Below are positions 17,201 to 24,818 of a stretch of DNA of 64,000 bases, piece by piece. Under the pieces are notes generated by a model. That model was not told the origin of the DNA, did no database searches, and saw nothing but the letters and a program-made list of their open reading frames with translations. The stretch is from Actinokineospora sp. NBRC 105648 (GTDB lineage: Bacteria; Actinomycetota; Actinomycetes; Mycobacteriales; Pseudonocardiaceae), in the NCBI RefSeq assembly GCF_030269645.1, contig NZ_BSTR01000022.1, positions 21,779 through 85,778 on the forward strand, in the 5' to 3' direction. A program made the position numbers and the translations under genes. Each line of letters starts with the position of its first letter. Position 1 is the first letter of the stretch.

Positions 17201-17513
17201 GGCCGCGGAACTGGCCCGCAGCACGCGGTTCCGGCTGCGGGAGGCGCAGGCGCTCACCGTGCTGGCGGCCGCGGAGCTGGCCGTCGGTCGGCACGCCGCG
17301 GCCGGTGAGCACGGTCGGCAGGCCCTCCGGATGCACGCCGACGCGGGCAACGCGCTGGGGCAGGCCGGGGCACACCGGGTGCTGGGACTGCTGGCCACCG
17401 CGCTGGGCGACCGCGAGGACGCCGAGCGGCACCTGACCGAGTCGCTACGGCTGCACGAGCGGTTGGCGACCGGTGCGGCGCGGGCGATCCAGGCGCTGCT
17501 CGACGAGCTGTAG
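14262..17513 (+). CDS. SARP/AfsR-type regulator (winged helix, BTAD, NB-ARC, TPR)
   Basis: 1083 aa from ATG 14262. Domain order: OmpR-like winged helix (about 5-95, FGLLGPLEV then QRIVLTALLL), bacterial transcriptional activation domain (about 100-250, ADELGIDPGDEVQRLQ at its end), NB-ARC ATPase with Walker A GPPGVGKTAL near residue 306 and LVVLDNA as Walker B, then about ten TPR-like repeats (about 600-1075) rich in Ala/Leu helices. Such AfsR-like proteins activate transcription at 11-bp direct repeats. Divergent from the secreted hydrolases and followed by a ceramidase-like gene, both preceded by GAGTCA boxes, so it probably controls this extracellular-enzyme locus rather than an antibiotic cluster. 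Confidence 0.9.
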   Translation: MASLWFGLLGPLEVLRDGEQVALPSAKQRIVLTALLLRANQVVTVDELIDRLWPDEVPSSPRPTAQAYVMRLRRVLGDPAEDYRLVRTVENGYLIDVAPGQLDLTLFREEMRLADEAAGRADPAQETVHLRAALALWRGKPLANVPSDQIRREEVPWLEELRLQALERRMRLELDSGGHDQVITELRALTTEYPLRERFWAQLMLALHRADRQADALEAHRGLTKILADELGIDPGDEVQRLQLAILNNDPALRLAVAAPVAAPRPASALPPDSVDFVGRATEIAAVTRLLDPAATARAPRYVVLSGPPGVGKTALAIHLAHLLDGAFPDGCLYVNLRGYSQQAPLGVPRALTQLLRGLGVRPEQIPLDEEDQLELYGSLLAGKRMLVVLDNAAGSGQVRPLLPTQPGCAAVVTSRNDLRGLVALQGARRVALDPLPDADARLLLADIVGPGLVAAEPDAAAELVRLCARLPLAVRIAGANLSSRSATTIADYVTELRQANRLSALAIEDDEQAAVRTAFGLSYEMLKPEVRHLFRVLGHVPGPDFTPAAAAALSGESVEQATRLLGTLVTASLVQPQARNRYQFHDLLRLYAQERAELEDSPEFREAALRRLYSCYLGHTDAAARVLDPALPRTAPTEEVARFEGPQEALGWLNEERVNLVAAVEFAAGEESLRPLSWQLTDGLTGYLHTHRHDSDLLASGTTALAAAREHGDQAAEATMLGALGVLRWSVGDYVGALDHLRRSLALHRAGDNPAAVGTALVKLGVVHLEDGTLSEAVRHLTEALGRSTPAGGVVARVRLGAVHLEMGELATARAHLDAALAECGPLGLVHTEALALNTLGAVHLRLGEFDDAITCHESALARYRTLGSRHDQAEVLQNLAAVYRDARRYERAVEYGEMALELARDTGNLRFEVDTLNTTATARRGLGRHDPALDAHAAALTLAVRSGYRQGEIAALIGMAATRLDLGLAGEAAEDAWRAAELARSTRFRLREAQALTVLAAAELAVGRHAAAGEHGRQALRMHADAGNALGQAGAHRVLGLLATALGDREDAERHLTESLRLHERLATGAARAIQALLDEL

Positions 17514-17518
17514 CCGCG

Positions 17519-17546
17519 GAGTCAGAACCGAGTCACGACGGAGTCA
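17519..17546 (+). promoter_or_regulatory. Three GAGTCA boxes on 11-bp spacing before the ceramidase gene
   Basis: GAGTCA starts at 17519, 17530 and 17541, perfectly phased at 11 bp, between the SARP stop and the ceramidase ATG at 17572. This is the arrangement of a SARP-activated promoter lacking a normal -35, and the same word occurs before the GH19-like gene. Confidence 0.7.
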
Positions 17547-17571
17547 ACGGCGCCGCCGACGCTTCAGCGCC

Positions 17572-19074
17572 ATGGCCGCAATCAGCAGAAGGACCTTCCT
17601 CCGGGGTGGCGCGTTGGCCGCCACCGCCGTGTTCACCGCCCGGCTCGCGGGCACCGCGGGCGCGGTGCCCGCCACCGCCTCGACCCTCGCGGTCGCCTAC
17701 AACGACGCGGTGATCACGCCGCACTTCCCCGAGTACTCCAGCCTGTGGATGGGCGGCTACGGCTGGACCCCGCGCGGCAACCACCACCCGGTGTCCGTCG
17801 ACCGGGACCTGCGCGCGCACTGCATGGTGATCCACGACAACGGCACGCCCAACGTGCTGCTGCGCCTGGACGTGGTCAGCATCCCGCGCGACATCCACCA
17901 GGAGATCCGCCGCCGGGTGGTCGAGGTGGAGCGGCTGGTGGCGACCGAGGACTTCATGATCGTCTCCAGCCACACGCACTCCGGCCCGTTCGTCGGCGAC
18001 ACGCACCCGGACCCGGTGCTGATCATGGGCATCGGCCAGGCCGACGTGGACGTGATCAACGAGGCGGGCTGGCTGCTGATGGACGCGCTGGTCGAGCTGG
18101 TGCGCAAGACGGTGCAGGAGCCGCCGATCGAGGCGACCCTCGGCTACGCGGAGGGCTCGGTGGAGCTGGGGGTCAACCGGGCCGGGCTGCCGTACACGCT
18201 GCCCCAGGTGCCCGTGCTGCTGGCCCGCGACGCGGGCGACGGGACGCCGCTGGCCGTGCTGTTCGGCTACGCCTGCCACCCGGTGGCCCGGGGCCGCGAC
18301 GAGGTCTACGACAGCGACTACTGCGGGTACGCCGCCGAGCGGATCCACGAGGAGCTGGGGATCCTGGCGCTGTTCTTCCAGGGCTGCTCCGGCGACATCG
18401 ACCCGCCCGCGCACGGCACCGCGGTGGTGGCGGACCTGGGCGAGCAGCTGGCGCAGACGGTGCTCTCGGTGATCGACGACGACGACTTCACGCCGGTGAC
18501 CGGGCCGTTCGGGACGGCGCTGATCGAGGTGCAGCTGCCGTTCAGCCGCGACCTGACGAACCCGCGGGAGCGGGCGGACCTGGCCGCGCGGTACCAGGCG
18601 CGGTTGGACTCCTACGCGGGGATGGACTCCGCGCAGGTGCCCTGGCACACGGTCCGACACGCCGAGCTGATGCTCCGGCAGATCTCGGACGGCGTGCTGC
18701 CCACCTCGATCCCGATGCCGATCCAGCGGTGGCGGATGGGCGGGCTGACGATCCTGGGTCTGGGGCACGAGGTGTTGAGCACCTTCGACGTGCTGCTGCG
18801 CGCCCGGGCGGCGGACCTGGGCGTGGGGCCGTTGTGGATCATGGCCTACGCGAACGAGACGCAGTGCTACGTGGCGGCGGACGACAAGATGTGGATGGGC
18901 GGGTACGAGGCCGGGCGCACGGCGGACGACGACACGATCGCGGAGCCGAACAGCTACCTGGTGTCGTACGGGTGGCCGCTGCCGTTGAACGCGTCACCGA
19001 ATGGGACGGATCCGTCCGCTGTGGACAGTGTGGAGACGATCGTGCTGAACGCCGCGGTGTCGTTGCTGGCTTGA
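17572..19074 (+). CDS. Tat-exported neutral/alkaline ceramidase-like hydrolase
   Basis: 500 aa. A twin-arginine signal (SRRTFLRGG, residues 5-13, then a hydrophobic stretch) predicts folded export. The mature part resembles the neutral/alkaline non-lysosomal ceramidase N-terminal domain: SSHTHSGPF contains the zinc-binding histidines and GYACHPVARG a further conserved His. It would hydrolyse a lipid amide or related substrate outside the cell. ATG 17572 is used because the Tat motif starts immediately after it. It begins 58 bp after the SARP gene; the phased GAGTCA boxes in the gap imply SARP control. Confidence 0.8.
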   Translation: MAAISRRTFLRGGALAATAVFTARLAGTAGAVPATASTLAVAYNDAVITPHFPEYSSLWMGGYGWTPRGNHHPVSVDRDLRAHCMVIHDNGTPNVLLRLDVVSIPRDIHQEIRRRVVEVERLVATEDFMIVSSHTHSGPFVGDTHPDPVLIMGIGQADVDVINEAGWLLMDALVELVRKTVQEPPIEATLGYAEGSVELGVNRAGLPYTLPQVPVLLARDAGDGTPLAVLFGYACHPVARGRDEVYDSDYCGYAAERIHEELGILALFFQGCSGDIDPPAHGTAVVADLGEQLAQTVLSVIDDDDFTPVTGPFGTALIEVQLPFSRDLTNPRERADLAARYQARLDSYAGMDSAQVPWHTVRHAELMLRQISDGVLPTSIPMPIQRWRMGGLTILGLGHEVLSTFDVLLRARAADLGVGPLWIMAYANETQCYVAADDKMWMGGYEAGRTADDDTIAEPNSYLVSYGWPLPLNASPNGTDPSAVDSVETIVLNAAVSLLA

Positions 19075-19166
19075 GGGTTCGGCCTTGGTTGGCTCGTTTC
19101 GCCTTTGGTTGGCGCGTCGCGCCTGGGGACTGCTCGTTTCCACGAGTTGCCCGGGCAAAGAGGGGG

Positions 19167-19306
19167 GCTCGATTGGTTGGACTGCCTTCGCGTGGGGCCC
19201 CTAGGCGACCGCGTGGGGACAAAGAGTGGGGAGAAGGGCATCCCCACTACTGAGGCAAGTTTAGCGGTCGCCTCCCCCCACACGAAGGCAGTCCAACCAA
19301 TCGAGC
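19167..19306 (-). repeat. Structured palindromic repeat, copy A
   Basis: Outer arms 19167-19197 and 19276-19306 pair over 31 nt with one difference, a G-U pair on the minus strand. The inner stem AGGCGACCGC (19203-19212) pairs with 19264-19273. The local hairpin AGTGGGG (19225-19231) pairs with 19242-19248. On the minus strand the core contains GCTAAACTTGCC, GTGGGGATGCCCTT and TAGGGGCCCC, shared with other copies. It lies between convergent genes. See copies B-E. Confidence 0.9.
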
Positions 19307-19500
19307 ACATCCGTAGCGGGCCGGCGGTACCAGCGGGCTTGGCTGTAGGGATGGAAAGACTGAGAGATTCAGGGACTCAGAGACTGAGGGAATGGAGATT
19401 GGTGCTTGCCGGGTGGGCGGGGGGTGGGTGGGTGCGGCTTTGAGAGGTCGGAGTGCCTGGGGCGCTACGACTTGTCTGAGGAGTGGGTCCGACTCGGCTA
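19307..19500. repeat. 5' module of repeat copy A and short repeats
   Basis: Read on the minus strand, this holds CCCGCTACGGATG next to the hairpin, then CCCGCTGG, then a C/T-rich run of short TCCCTCA/GTCTCTGA-like words, the same order as before copy D. The right end has GGCTACTC repeated in tandem. No gene is seen. Confidence 0.55.
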
Positions 19501-19505
19501 CTCGG

Positions 19506-19859
19506 CTACTCGGCTGGGGCCGGGGCTGGAGTGGGGTCCTCGTCGTTGCGCCAGGTGGTGCCGGGGGTGCCGGTGTCGCGGGTCCAGGCGACGACCAGTT
19601 CGTCCTTAGTGCCGAAGCGGACGAGGTGCTTGCCGACTACCTCCTCGAGGCGCGGGAGGTCGTCGGGGGCGCCGTCGACGGTGAGGAGGAGGGCGCCGGG
19701 GTCGGCGTGCAGGGTGGCGGTGCCCATGGCGAAGGTGAGGGTGCCGTGGCCCGCCTCGGCGTCCCAGTCGGTGGTGATCTTGCGGGCCATGTGCGCGGCG
19801 AGCTGCTTGGCGTAGCGGCCTGGGCGGTCGGTGGTCACTCGGGCGTGCGAGGTCGCCAT
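19506..19859 (-). CDS. DUF2218 family protein
   Basis: 117 aa, the usual size. The order SHARVTTDRPGRYAKQLAAHM, ITTDWDAEAGHGTLTF, LLTVDGAPDDLPRLEEVVGK and HLVRFGTKDELVVAW is the full DUF2218 signature. The structure class and role of this small family are unknown; members often sit near iron or siderophore genes, which is not the case here. The C-terminal tail is Pro/Ala-rich. Monocistronic. Confidence 0.85.
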   Translation of the reverse strand: MATSHARVTTDRPGRYAKQLAAHMARKITTDWDAEAGHGTLTFAMGTATLHADPGALLLTVDGAPDDLPRLEEVVGKHLVRFGTKDELVVAWTRDTGTPGTTWRNDEDPTPAPAPAE

Positions 19860-20215
19860 GGCAGTACTCCCGTCGTCGGTGGTCCCCCGGGCGCGATGCT
19901 ACACACGGTCGGTGCTCGGACCGGGTGGTGAAGGCGGGTGGCGGCCGGGTTCTGGGAACCGGCGCTCAGCGTTCCGTGGCTGGTGGGCGGGGTGGGTGGC
20001 TCGGCGCGGGGCGGTGTTCAGCAGGTCGCGCGGCAGGTGGGGATGTCGACTGCCAAGGCGACCACGGCCTTAGTGGAGTCGAGTGAGTCCACCCACACAG
20101 TGCCTCGGCGGGGGCACGCGGCCTCGGCGGGGCACGCGAGAGGCCGTTGGCCGGGAGTACTCCAACGTCTGTCGGTGATCGCGCTCGGACAGCCTCGGCG
20201 GGAGGCCGTTGGCGG
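19860..20215. other. Intergenic region with three GCCTCGGCGGG words
   Basis: About 355 bases without a convincing gene. GCCTCGGCGGG recurs at 20102-20112, 20121-20131 and 20192-20202, together with GAGGCCGTTGGC twice. Possibly a decayed element; no terminal inverted repeat was found. Confidence 0.35.
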
Positions 20216-21010
20216 TCAGGGCCAGTGGGGTTCCTCGGCCAGGAACTCGGCGACCGCGTGGGCGACGGCGGTGGGTTCGTCGTCGTGGATCCAGTGGCCT
20301 GCGGTCGGGAACTCGACCAGGCGGGTGTCGGGGCGGGACAGCATCTCGGCGGCCACCTCGGCGGGGAACAGCGGACTGCGGCCGCCGCGCAGGACGAGGG
20401 TCGGGCAGCGGGTCGCCGTCCAGTCCGACCACCACCGGCCGACGCCGCCCTGTTGCACGGCCATCATCTGTTCCCAGTCGAACAGGAACCGCCACCCGTG
20501 GGCGTCGGGGACGGCGCTGTGCAGGAAGTAGCTCGCGTCGGGGATTCCCTTGGTCAGGATGGCCTCTTCCAGTGCTTCGCGGGTCAGTGCCGATCGTGGC
20601 CAACCCCGCACGTCCAGCACCGGTGCCGGGACCCGGGGCGCGCACAGCTCCGGCCCCACGTCCTCGATGACCAACGCGCGCACCAGATCCGGCCTGCGCG
20701 CGGCCACCTGGAACGCGGTGATCCCGCCTAGCGAGTGACCCAGCAGCACGACCGGCCCCCACCGCTCCAGGAAGGCCACCGCGTCACTGACGAACTCGTC
20801 GCGCCCGAAGCCGCCGGCTGACGGACTGAGCCCGTGCCCGCGCTGGTCGGGCGCGATCACCCGGGCCCGGTCACCCAGGTCGGCCGCCAACCGGGCGAAG
20901 ACGCTCCCCCGACCGAACGACCCGTGCAGGGCGACCAGCGACGGCCCCGGACCACCGAAGTCCACATAGGACAAGACCTGCCCACCGACGGTGACCGCGC
21001 GCTGCTCCAC
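20216..21010 (-). CDS. Alpha/beta hydrolase
   Basis: 264 aa. Canonical fold markers in order: LVALHGSFG (oxyanion loop), DQRGHGLSPS, nucleophile elbow GHSLGG with Ser near residue 93, TLVLRGGRSPLFP, and the catalytic His in TAGHWIHDDEP. Typical of esterases, lactonases or peroxidase-like hydrolases; the substrate is unknown. It starts 12 bp after the upstream oxidoreductase gene ends on the same strand, so it is probably the last gene of the membrane protein/XRE/MDR/hydrolase operon. Confidence 0.85.
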   Translation of the reverse strand: MEQRAVTVGGQVLSYVDFGGPGPSLVALHGSFGRGSVFARLAADLGDRARVIAPDQRGHGLSPSAGGFGRDEFVSDAVAFLERWGPVVLLGHSLGGITAFQVAARRPDLVRALVIEDVGPELCAPRVPAPVLDVRGWPRSALTREALEEAILTKGIPDASYFLHSAVPDAHGWRFLFDWEQMMAVQQGGVGRWWSDWTATRCPTLVLRGGRSPLFPAEVAAEMLSRPDTRLVEFPTAGHWIHDDEPTAVAHAVAEFLAEEPHWP

Positions 21011-21022
21011 CGCGACATGATC

Positions 21023-22000
21023 TCAGAGCGACTCGACCACCACGACCGCGTGCCCCCGAACCCGGCCCGCCCGGTTGTCCTCGATCGCGGCTGCGGCCTC
21101 GGCCAGCGGGTAGGTCCGGTCCAGCACCGGCGCCAGCGCACCGGACTCGATCAGTCCGGTGAGGGCCACGAGGTCGTCCCGGCTGTTCTTGTGCACGAGC
21201 GGGCGGACCTTGACACCCAGGAACGGCGCCCGGAGCAGCCCGCGCAACCACCGGTCGGTGCCCATGAACCACGGGCCACCAGTGCCACCGACGAAGACGA
21301 GCGTGCCACCGGGCCGGAGCACGCGCTTGCAGTCCGACAGTGCCGGATTACCGTAGATGTCAAGGAAAGCGTCGAAGTCGTCACCGACGTCGACCAGTTT
21401 CGTGGTCGCGTGGTCGACCACCCGGTCGGCACCCAGCGACCGCACCAGATCGGCCTTGGCCGCGCCGCACACGGCGGTGACGTGGGCGCCGAGCGCCTTG
21501 GCGATCTGCACGGCGTAGATCCCGACGCAGCCGGACGCACCGGTGACCAGCACCCGCTGTCCGGAGTGGACCTTCGCGCTGTCGCGAACCGCCTGCAAGG
21601 CAGTCAGCCCTGACAGCGGAACAGCGGCGGCCTGGGCCAGGGTCAGCGTGGCGGGCTTCGGCGCCAGGTTCCCTTCCGGGACGGCCACGTACTCCGCCAG
21701 CGTGCACCGCGACCAGCCGTAGACCTCGTCCTCGATGGCGAGGGTACGCACGTCCACCCCGACCGCCGCCACGGTGCCGGACAGCTCGAACCCCGGCACG
21801 CGGTACTTGGGTCTGCGCATCCCATCCGAAACCCTTGCCACGTAAGGCTGTCCGCGAACCCAGTGCCAGTCGGTACCGACGACCGGGCTGGCGTGCACCC
21901 GCACCAGCACCTCCCCGGGCCCCGGCTCCGGCTTGTCGACCTCGGCCACCGCGAGGACCGCCAACGGCGGACCATAACGCTCTTGCACGATCGCTCTCAT
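21023..22000 (-). CDS. MDR-superfamily NAD(P)-dependent quinone oxidoreductase/alcohol dehydrogenase
   Basis: 325 aa. GroES-like N-terminal domain (about 5-115, VLVRVHASPVVGTDWHW, FELSGTVAAVG) and Rossmann domain with VLVTGASGCVGIYAVQIAKA near residues 145-165. The structural-zinc cysteine cluster of true alcohol dehydrogenases is absent, consistent with the zinc-free quinone-oxidoreductase group. The start at ATG 22000 is preferred: GGAGG lies 7 bp upstream and TGATG overlaps the XRE stop. Third gene of a tight operon. Confidence 0.85.
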   Translation of the reverse strand: MRAIVQERYGPPLAVLAVAEVDKPEPGPGEVLVRVHASPVVGTDWHWVRGQPYVARVSDGMRRPKYRVPGFELSGTVAAVGVDVRTLAIEDEVYGWSRCTLAEYVAVPEGNLAPKPATLTLAQAAAVPLSGLTALQAVRDSAKVHSGQRVLVTGASGCVGIYAVQIAKALGAHVTAVCGAAKADLVRSLGADRVVDHATTKLVDVGDDFDAFLDIYGNPALSDCKRVLRPGGTLVFVGGTGGPWFMGTDRWLRGLLRAPFLGVKVRPLVHKNSRDDLVALTGLIESGALAPVLDRTYPLAEAAAAIEDNRAGRVRGHAVVVVESL

Positions 22001-22221
22001 CACTCATCCTCCGGATACTGGAACACGTCCCCGAGCGGAACCCCGAACACCCGGGCGATCTGGAACGCCATCTCCAACGACGGTGAATACCGCCCCTGCT
22101 CGATGGCGATGACGGTCTGCCGAGTCACGTCCACCCGACGCGCCAGCTCGGCCTGGGTCATCTCACCGTGCGCGAACCGCAACGCCCGGATCGAGTTGGT
22201 GATCCGGGTGGCCCGCCCCAC
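22000..22221 (-). CDS. Small XRE-family helix-turn-helix regulator
   Basis: 73 aa, essentially one HTH_3 domain: RALRFAHGEMTQAELARRVD, TRQTVIAIEQGRYSPSLEMA, FQIARVFGVPLGDVF. This short form (YozG-like) is normally paired with a small membrane protein gene, as here. GTG at 22221 overlaps the TAG of the upstream gene (TAGTG), so translation is coupled. It probably binds the palindrome at 22697-22714 and represses the operon; this is inference. Confidence 0.88.
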   Translation of the reverse strand: MGRATRITNSIRALRFAHGEMTQAELARRVDVTRQTVIAIEQGRYSPSLEMAFQIARVFGVPLGDVFQYPEDE

Positions 22222-22637
22222 TACAACCCCCGCCGGTACGCGACGAGCTTCACCACGGTCCCCACGGCGGCCGCCAGCACGAACGCCGCATACATCCCAT
22301 TGGCGATCCAGAACCGGTGCGCCTGCAGCAGGACCAGCGCGAACGGCACGGTCATCGCGATCCCCAGGACCAACCCACCGACGTACTCCCCCAGCCGATT
22401 GATCTCCCGGTCCCGCGCGTCGCCCCGGTGCCGCTCACTGGGCCGCAGCACCTCGACCAGCACCCGCCCGACCACCGACACCCCGACCCCGACACCGATG
22501 GCCCACAACATCGTGGCCACATAGGGAACCCGGCCCACGTCACCGGCCCAGCGCCCGACGAGCAGGACGACGTAGCAGGCATAGGTCCCCAGGGACGCCA
22601 CCAGGTAGACCCAGGCCCCCTTCTCCTCGTACGACAT
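22221..22637 (-). CDS. Small membrane protein of an XRE-linked operon
   Basis: 138 aa with four hydrophobic spans (VYLVASLGTYACYVVLLVG, VATMLWAIGVGVGVSVVG, YVGGLVLGIAMTVPFALVLL and a last span ending VKLVAYRRG). Membrane proteins of this size commonly precede short XRE regulators and may act as their sensor, but no biochemical function is known. ATG 22637 with GGAGTGGTGGG upstream. First gene of the operon, with a recognisable promoter. Confidence 0.75.
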   Translation of the reverse strand: MSYEEKGAWVYLVASLGTYACYVVLLVGRWAGDVGRVPYVATMLWAIGVGVGVSVVGRVLVEVLRPSERHRGDARDREINRLGEYVGGLVLGIAMTVPFALVLLQAHRFWIANGMYAAFVLAAAVGTVVKLVAYRRGL

Positions 22638-22673
22638 CCCACCACTCCCTTGTAAAACAAACTTGACATCACC

Positions 22674-22714
22674 AAGGTAAAGCACACCAGACACCATGTC
22701 AAACATCTTTGACA
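22674..22714 (-). promoter_or_regulatory. Promoter with palindromic operator for the XRE operon
   Basis: On the minus strand TTGACA (22697-22702) is followed after 17 bp by TACCTT (22674-22679), a good sigma-70-like promoter. The -35 is one arm of the perfect palindrome TGTCAAA-GATG-TTTGACA (22697-22714), and another TGTCAA half lies at 22663-22668 near the start site. The XRE protein of the operon is the natural candidate to bind here. Confidence 0.65.
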
Positions 22715-22947
22715 CACCCGACCATCCGCCCACACCCAGGCAACCGCCCACCACACCCGAGCACCCCAGACCAACCCGACACACCCCCAGTCCACCCGCA
22801 GACCCGGGCCAACCCGCAACCCTCGACACCGACACCGGCCCCGGCCCCGACACCCTCGGAACACCCCACGGACCGACCCTCTCAATGTCCACTGTGGAGA
22901 GTCCGCACAACGCCACCACCCCACAACCGCACCCGGGCAACAATCCT

Positions 22948-23089
22948 GCTCGATGGGGTGGTGTGGCTTTGTTTGGGGAGAAAAGAGGCGCTAGCCTGGT
23001 CCCGGCGTGGGTGATCCCTTCCCCACCCGCTTCACCCCGGCGCCTCTTTTCTTAGGGGCCCCAAACAAAGCCACACCACCCCATCGAGC
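22948..23089 (+). repeat. Structured palindromic repeat, copy B (most diverged)
   Basis: Outer arms 22948-22978 and 23059-23089 are perfect 31-nt complements. The inner stem AGAAAAGAGGCG (22979-22990) pairs exactly with 23041-23052. Both stems differ in sequence from the other copies, yet the fold, arm length, the GCTA and ATCCCTTC core words and the TAGGGGCCCC junction are kept. Lies in the divergent gap between the XRE operon and the amidase gene. Confidence 0.88.
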
Positions 23090-23252
23090 ACACCCACAAA
23101 GCCCCCGCGCCACGCCAGCAGACCCGCAACGCCCCACACCACGCCATCGAGCCGCAAGCCCCCTCGCCATCCCCAACGAGCCCAGCCAGCAGCAGAACAG
23201 CCCACAGCAGAGCCCAGTTGACGCCACCCCAGCACCCCGATTCAATCAAGCC

Positions 23253-24818
23253 GTGCGCCTGAAGCGAGTTCTCTCGATCACCTGCGTCATCACCTCAGTC
23301 CTGACGGCCCCGATCCCCGCCGCCGCGACCCCCACGCGCTTCGACCTCGACCGCGCCACCATCCCCCAACTGCGCAGGCTGATGGACCGCGGTGAGCTCA
23401 CCGCAGTCGAGCTCACCCAGGCCTACCTGAACAGGATCCGCGTCGTGGACCCCAAGGTGCACGCCGTGCTCAAGGTCGACGACACCGCCCTGGCGCAGGC
23501 CGCGGCCAGCGATCGCCGTCGCCGCGCCGGTCACGCGCGTGGTCCGCTCGACGGGATCCCCGTGCTGCTCAAGGACAACATCGACACCCGCGACCTGGAC
23601 ACCACCGCCGGGTCACGCGCGCTCGCGGGCGCGCCGCCGCTGGTCGACGCCCCGCTGGTCGCGCGGCTGCGCGGGGCGGGCGCGGTGGTGCTGGGCAAGG
23701 CGAACCTGTCCGAGTGGGCCAACTTCCGCTCCACGCACTCGACCTCCGGCTGGTCCGGGGTCGGCGGGCAGACGAACAACCCCTACTCGCTCGACCGCAA
23801 CCCGTGCGGCTCGTCCTCCGGTTCCGGGGCGGGCATCGCCGCCTCGCTGGCGCAGGTCGCGATCGGCACCGAGACCGACGGGTCCATCGTCTGCCCGGCC
23901 GGGGCGAACGGGATCGTCGGGCACAAGCCGAGCCTGGGCCTGGTCAGCCGCACCGGGGTGGCGCCGATCTCGGCCGAGCAGGACACCGCGGGCCCAATGG
24001 CGCGCAACGTCACCGACGTCGCGATCACGCTGTCGGTGCTGCAGGGCCGCGACCCGGCCGACCGCGCGACGCTGGCCTACCCCGGCGACCAGACCACCGA
24101 CTACGCCGCGGCCCTGCGCCCCGGCGCGTTGCGCGGCACCCGGATCGGCGTGTGGCGACTGTCCGGCATCGACCCCGATGTCGACCGGGTGGTCGCGCGC
24201 AGCATCGCCGTGTTGCGGGTCAACGGTGCCACCGTGGTCGAGGTCGACCTGCCGTACCAGGACGAGATCGGCGCGGTCGAGTACCCGGCGCTGGTCACCG
24301 AGATCGGCCGCGACCTCCCCGCGTACCTGCGCACCCGGCGCGGCGCGCCGCAGACCCTTCAGGCGCTGGTCGACTTCAACCGGCGGGACCCGGTGGAGCT
24401 GAGCAAGTTCGGGCAGGAGCTGTTCGAGCAGGCGCTCACCGCGCCCGGCACCGACGACCCGACCTACCGGCGGCAGCGCGCGACCGCGACCTCGCTGGCG
24501 CGGCGGTCGATCGACGAGACCCTGGCGGCGAACCGGCTGGACGCGATCGTCGCACCGACCAACAGCCCGGCGTGGAAGACCGACTACGCCGCGGGCGACG
24601 CCTATATCCTCGGTTCCTCCACCCCGGCCGCGGTGGCGGGCTACCCGGATGTGAGCGTGCCCGCCGGGTACGCGGGCGAACTGCCCATCGGCCTGTCCTT
24701 CTTCGGCGGCCGCTGGTCCGACGCCCGGGTGCTGTCGCTGGCGGCGGCCTACGAGCAGGCGTCGCCGGTGCGGCGGGCGCCGCGCTATTTCACTCGCACA
24801 ACGGGATCGGGTCGGTAG
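23253..24818 (+). CDS. Secreted amidase (amidase signature family)
   Basis: 521 aa, GTG start, followed by a signal peptide (RLKRVLSITCVITSVLTAPI, cleavage after ...PAAAT). The amidase-signature Ser-cisSer-Lys triad is visible: Lys in IPVLLKDNIDT, and the serines in the glycine/serine-rich NPCGSSSGSGAGIAASLA. It also has the FGGRWSD end motif. It should hydrolyse amide bonds outside the cell; substrate unknown. GTG 23253 is chosen because the hydrophobic signal starts at once. The 3' end overlaps the convergent lipoprotein gene by 29 bp. Confidence 0.85.
   Translation: MRLKRVLSITCVITSVLTAPIPAAATPTRFDLDRATIPQLRRLMDRGELTAVELTQAYLNRIRVVDPKVHAVLKVDDTALAQAAASDRRRRAGHARGPLDGIPVLLKDNIDTRDLDTTAGSRALAGAPPLVDAPLVARLRGAGAVVLGKANLSEWANFRSTHSTSGWSGVGGQTNNPYSLDRNPCGSSSGSGAGIAASLAQVAIGTETDGSIVCPAGANGIVGHKPSLGLVSRTGVAPISAEQDTAGPMARNVTDVAITLSVLQGRDPADRATLAYPGDQTTDYAAALRPGALRGTRIGVWRLSGIDPDVDRVVARSIAVLRVNGATVVEVDLPYQDEIGAVEYPALVTEIGRDLPAYLRTRRGAPQTLQALVDFNRRDPVELSKFGQELFEQALTAPGTDDPTYRRQRATATSLARRSIDETLAANRLDAIVAPTNSPAWKTDYAAGDAYILGSSTPAAVAGYPDVSVPAGYAGELPIGLSFFGGRWSDARVLSLAAAYEQASPVRRAPRYFTRTTGSGR

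Noticed and set aside
14235-17432. A 1065-aa minus-strand frame opposite the SARP gene
   Set aside because: High-GC antisense shadow; it lacks domains, whereas the plus strand has clear motifs.
19860-20215. Possible CRISPR-like array of GCCTCGGCGGG words
   Set aside because: Only three short words with irregular spacing and no cas genes.
22981-23252. Amidase start moved upstream into repeat copy B
   Set aside because: The frame is open by chance through the repeat; the signal peptide and homology begin at GTG 23253.
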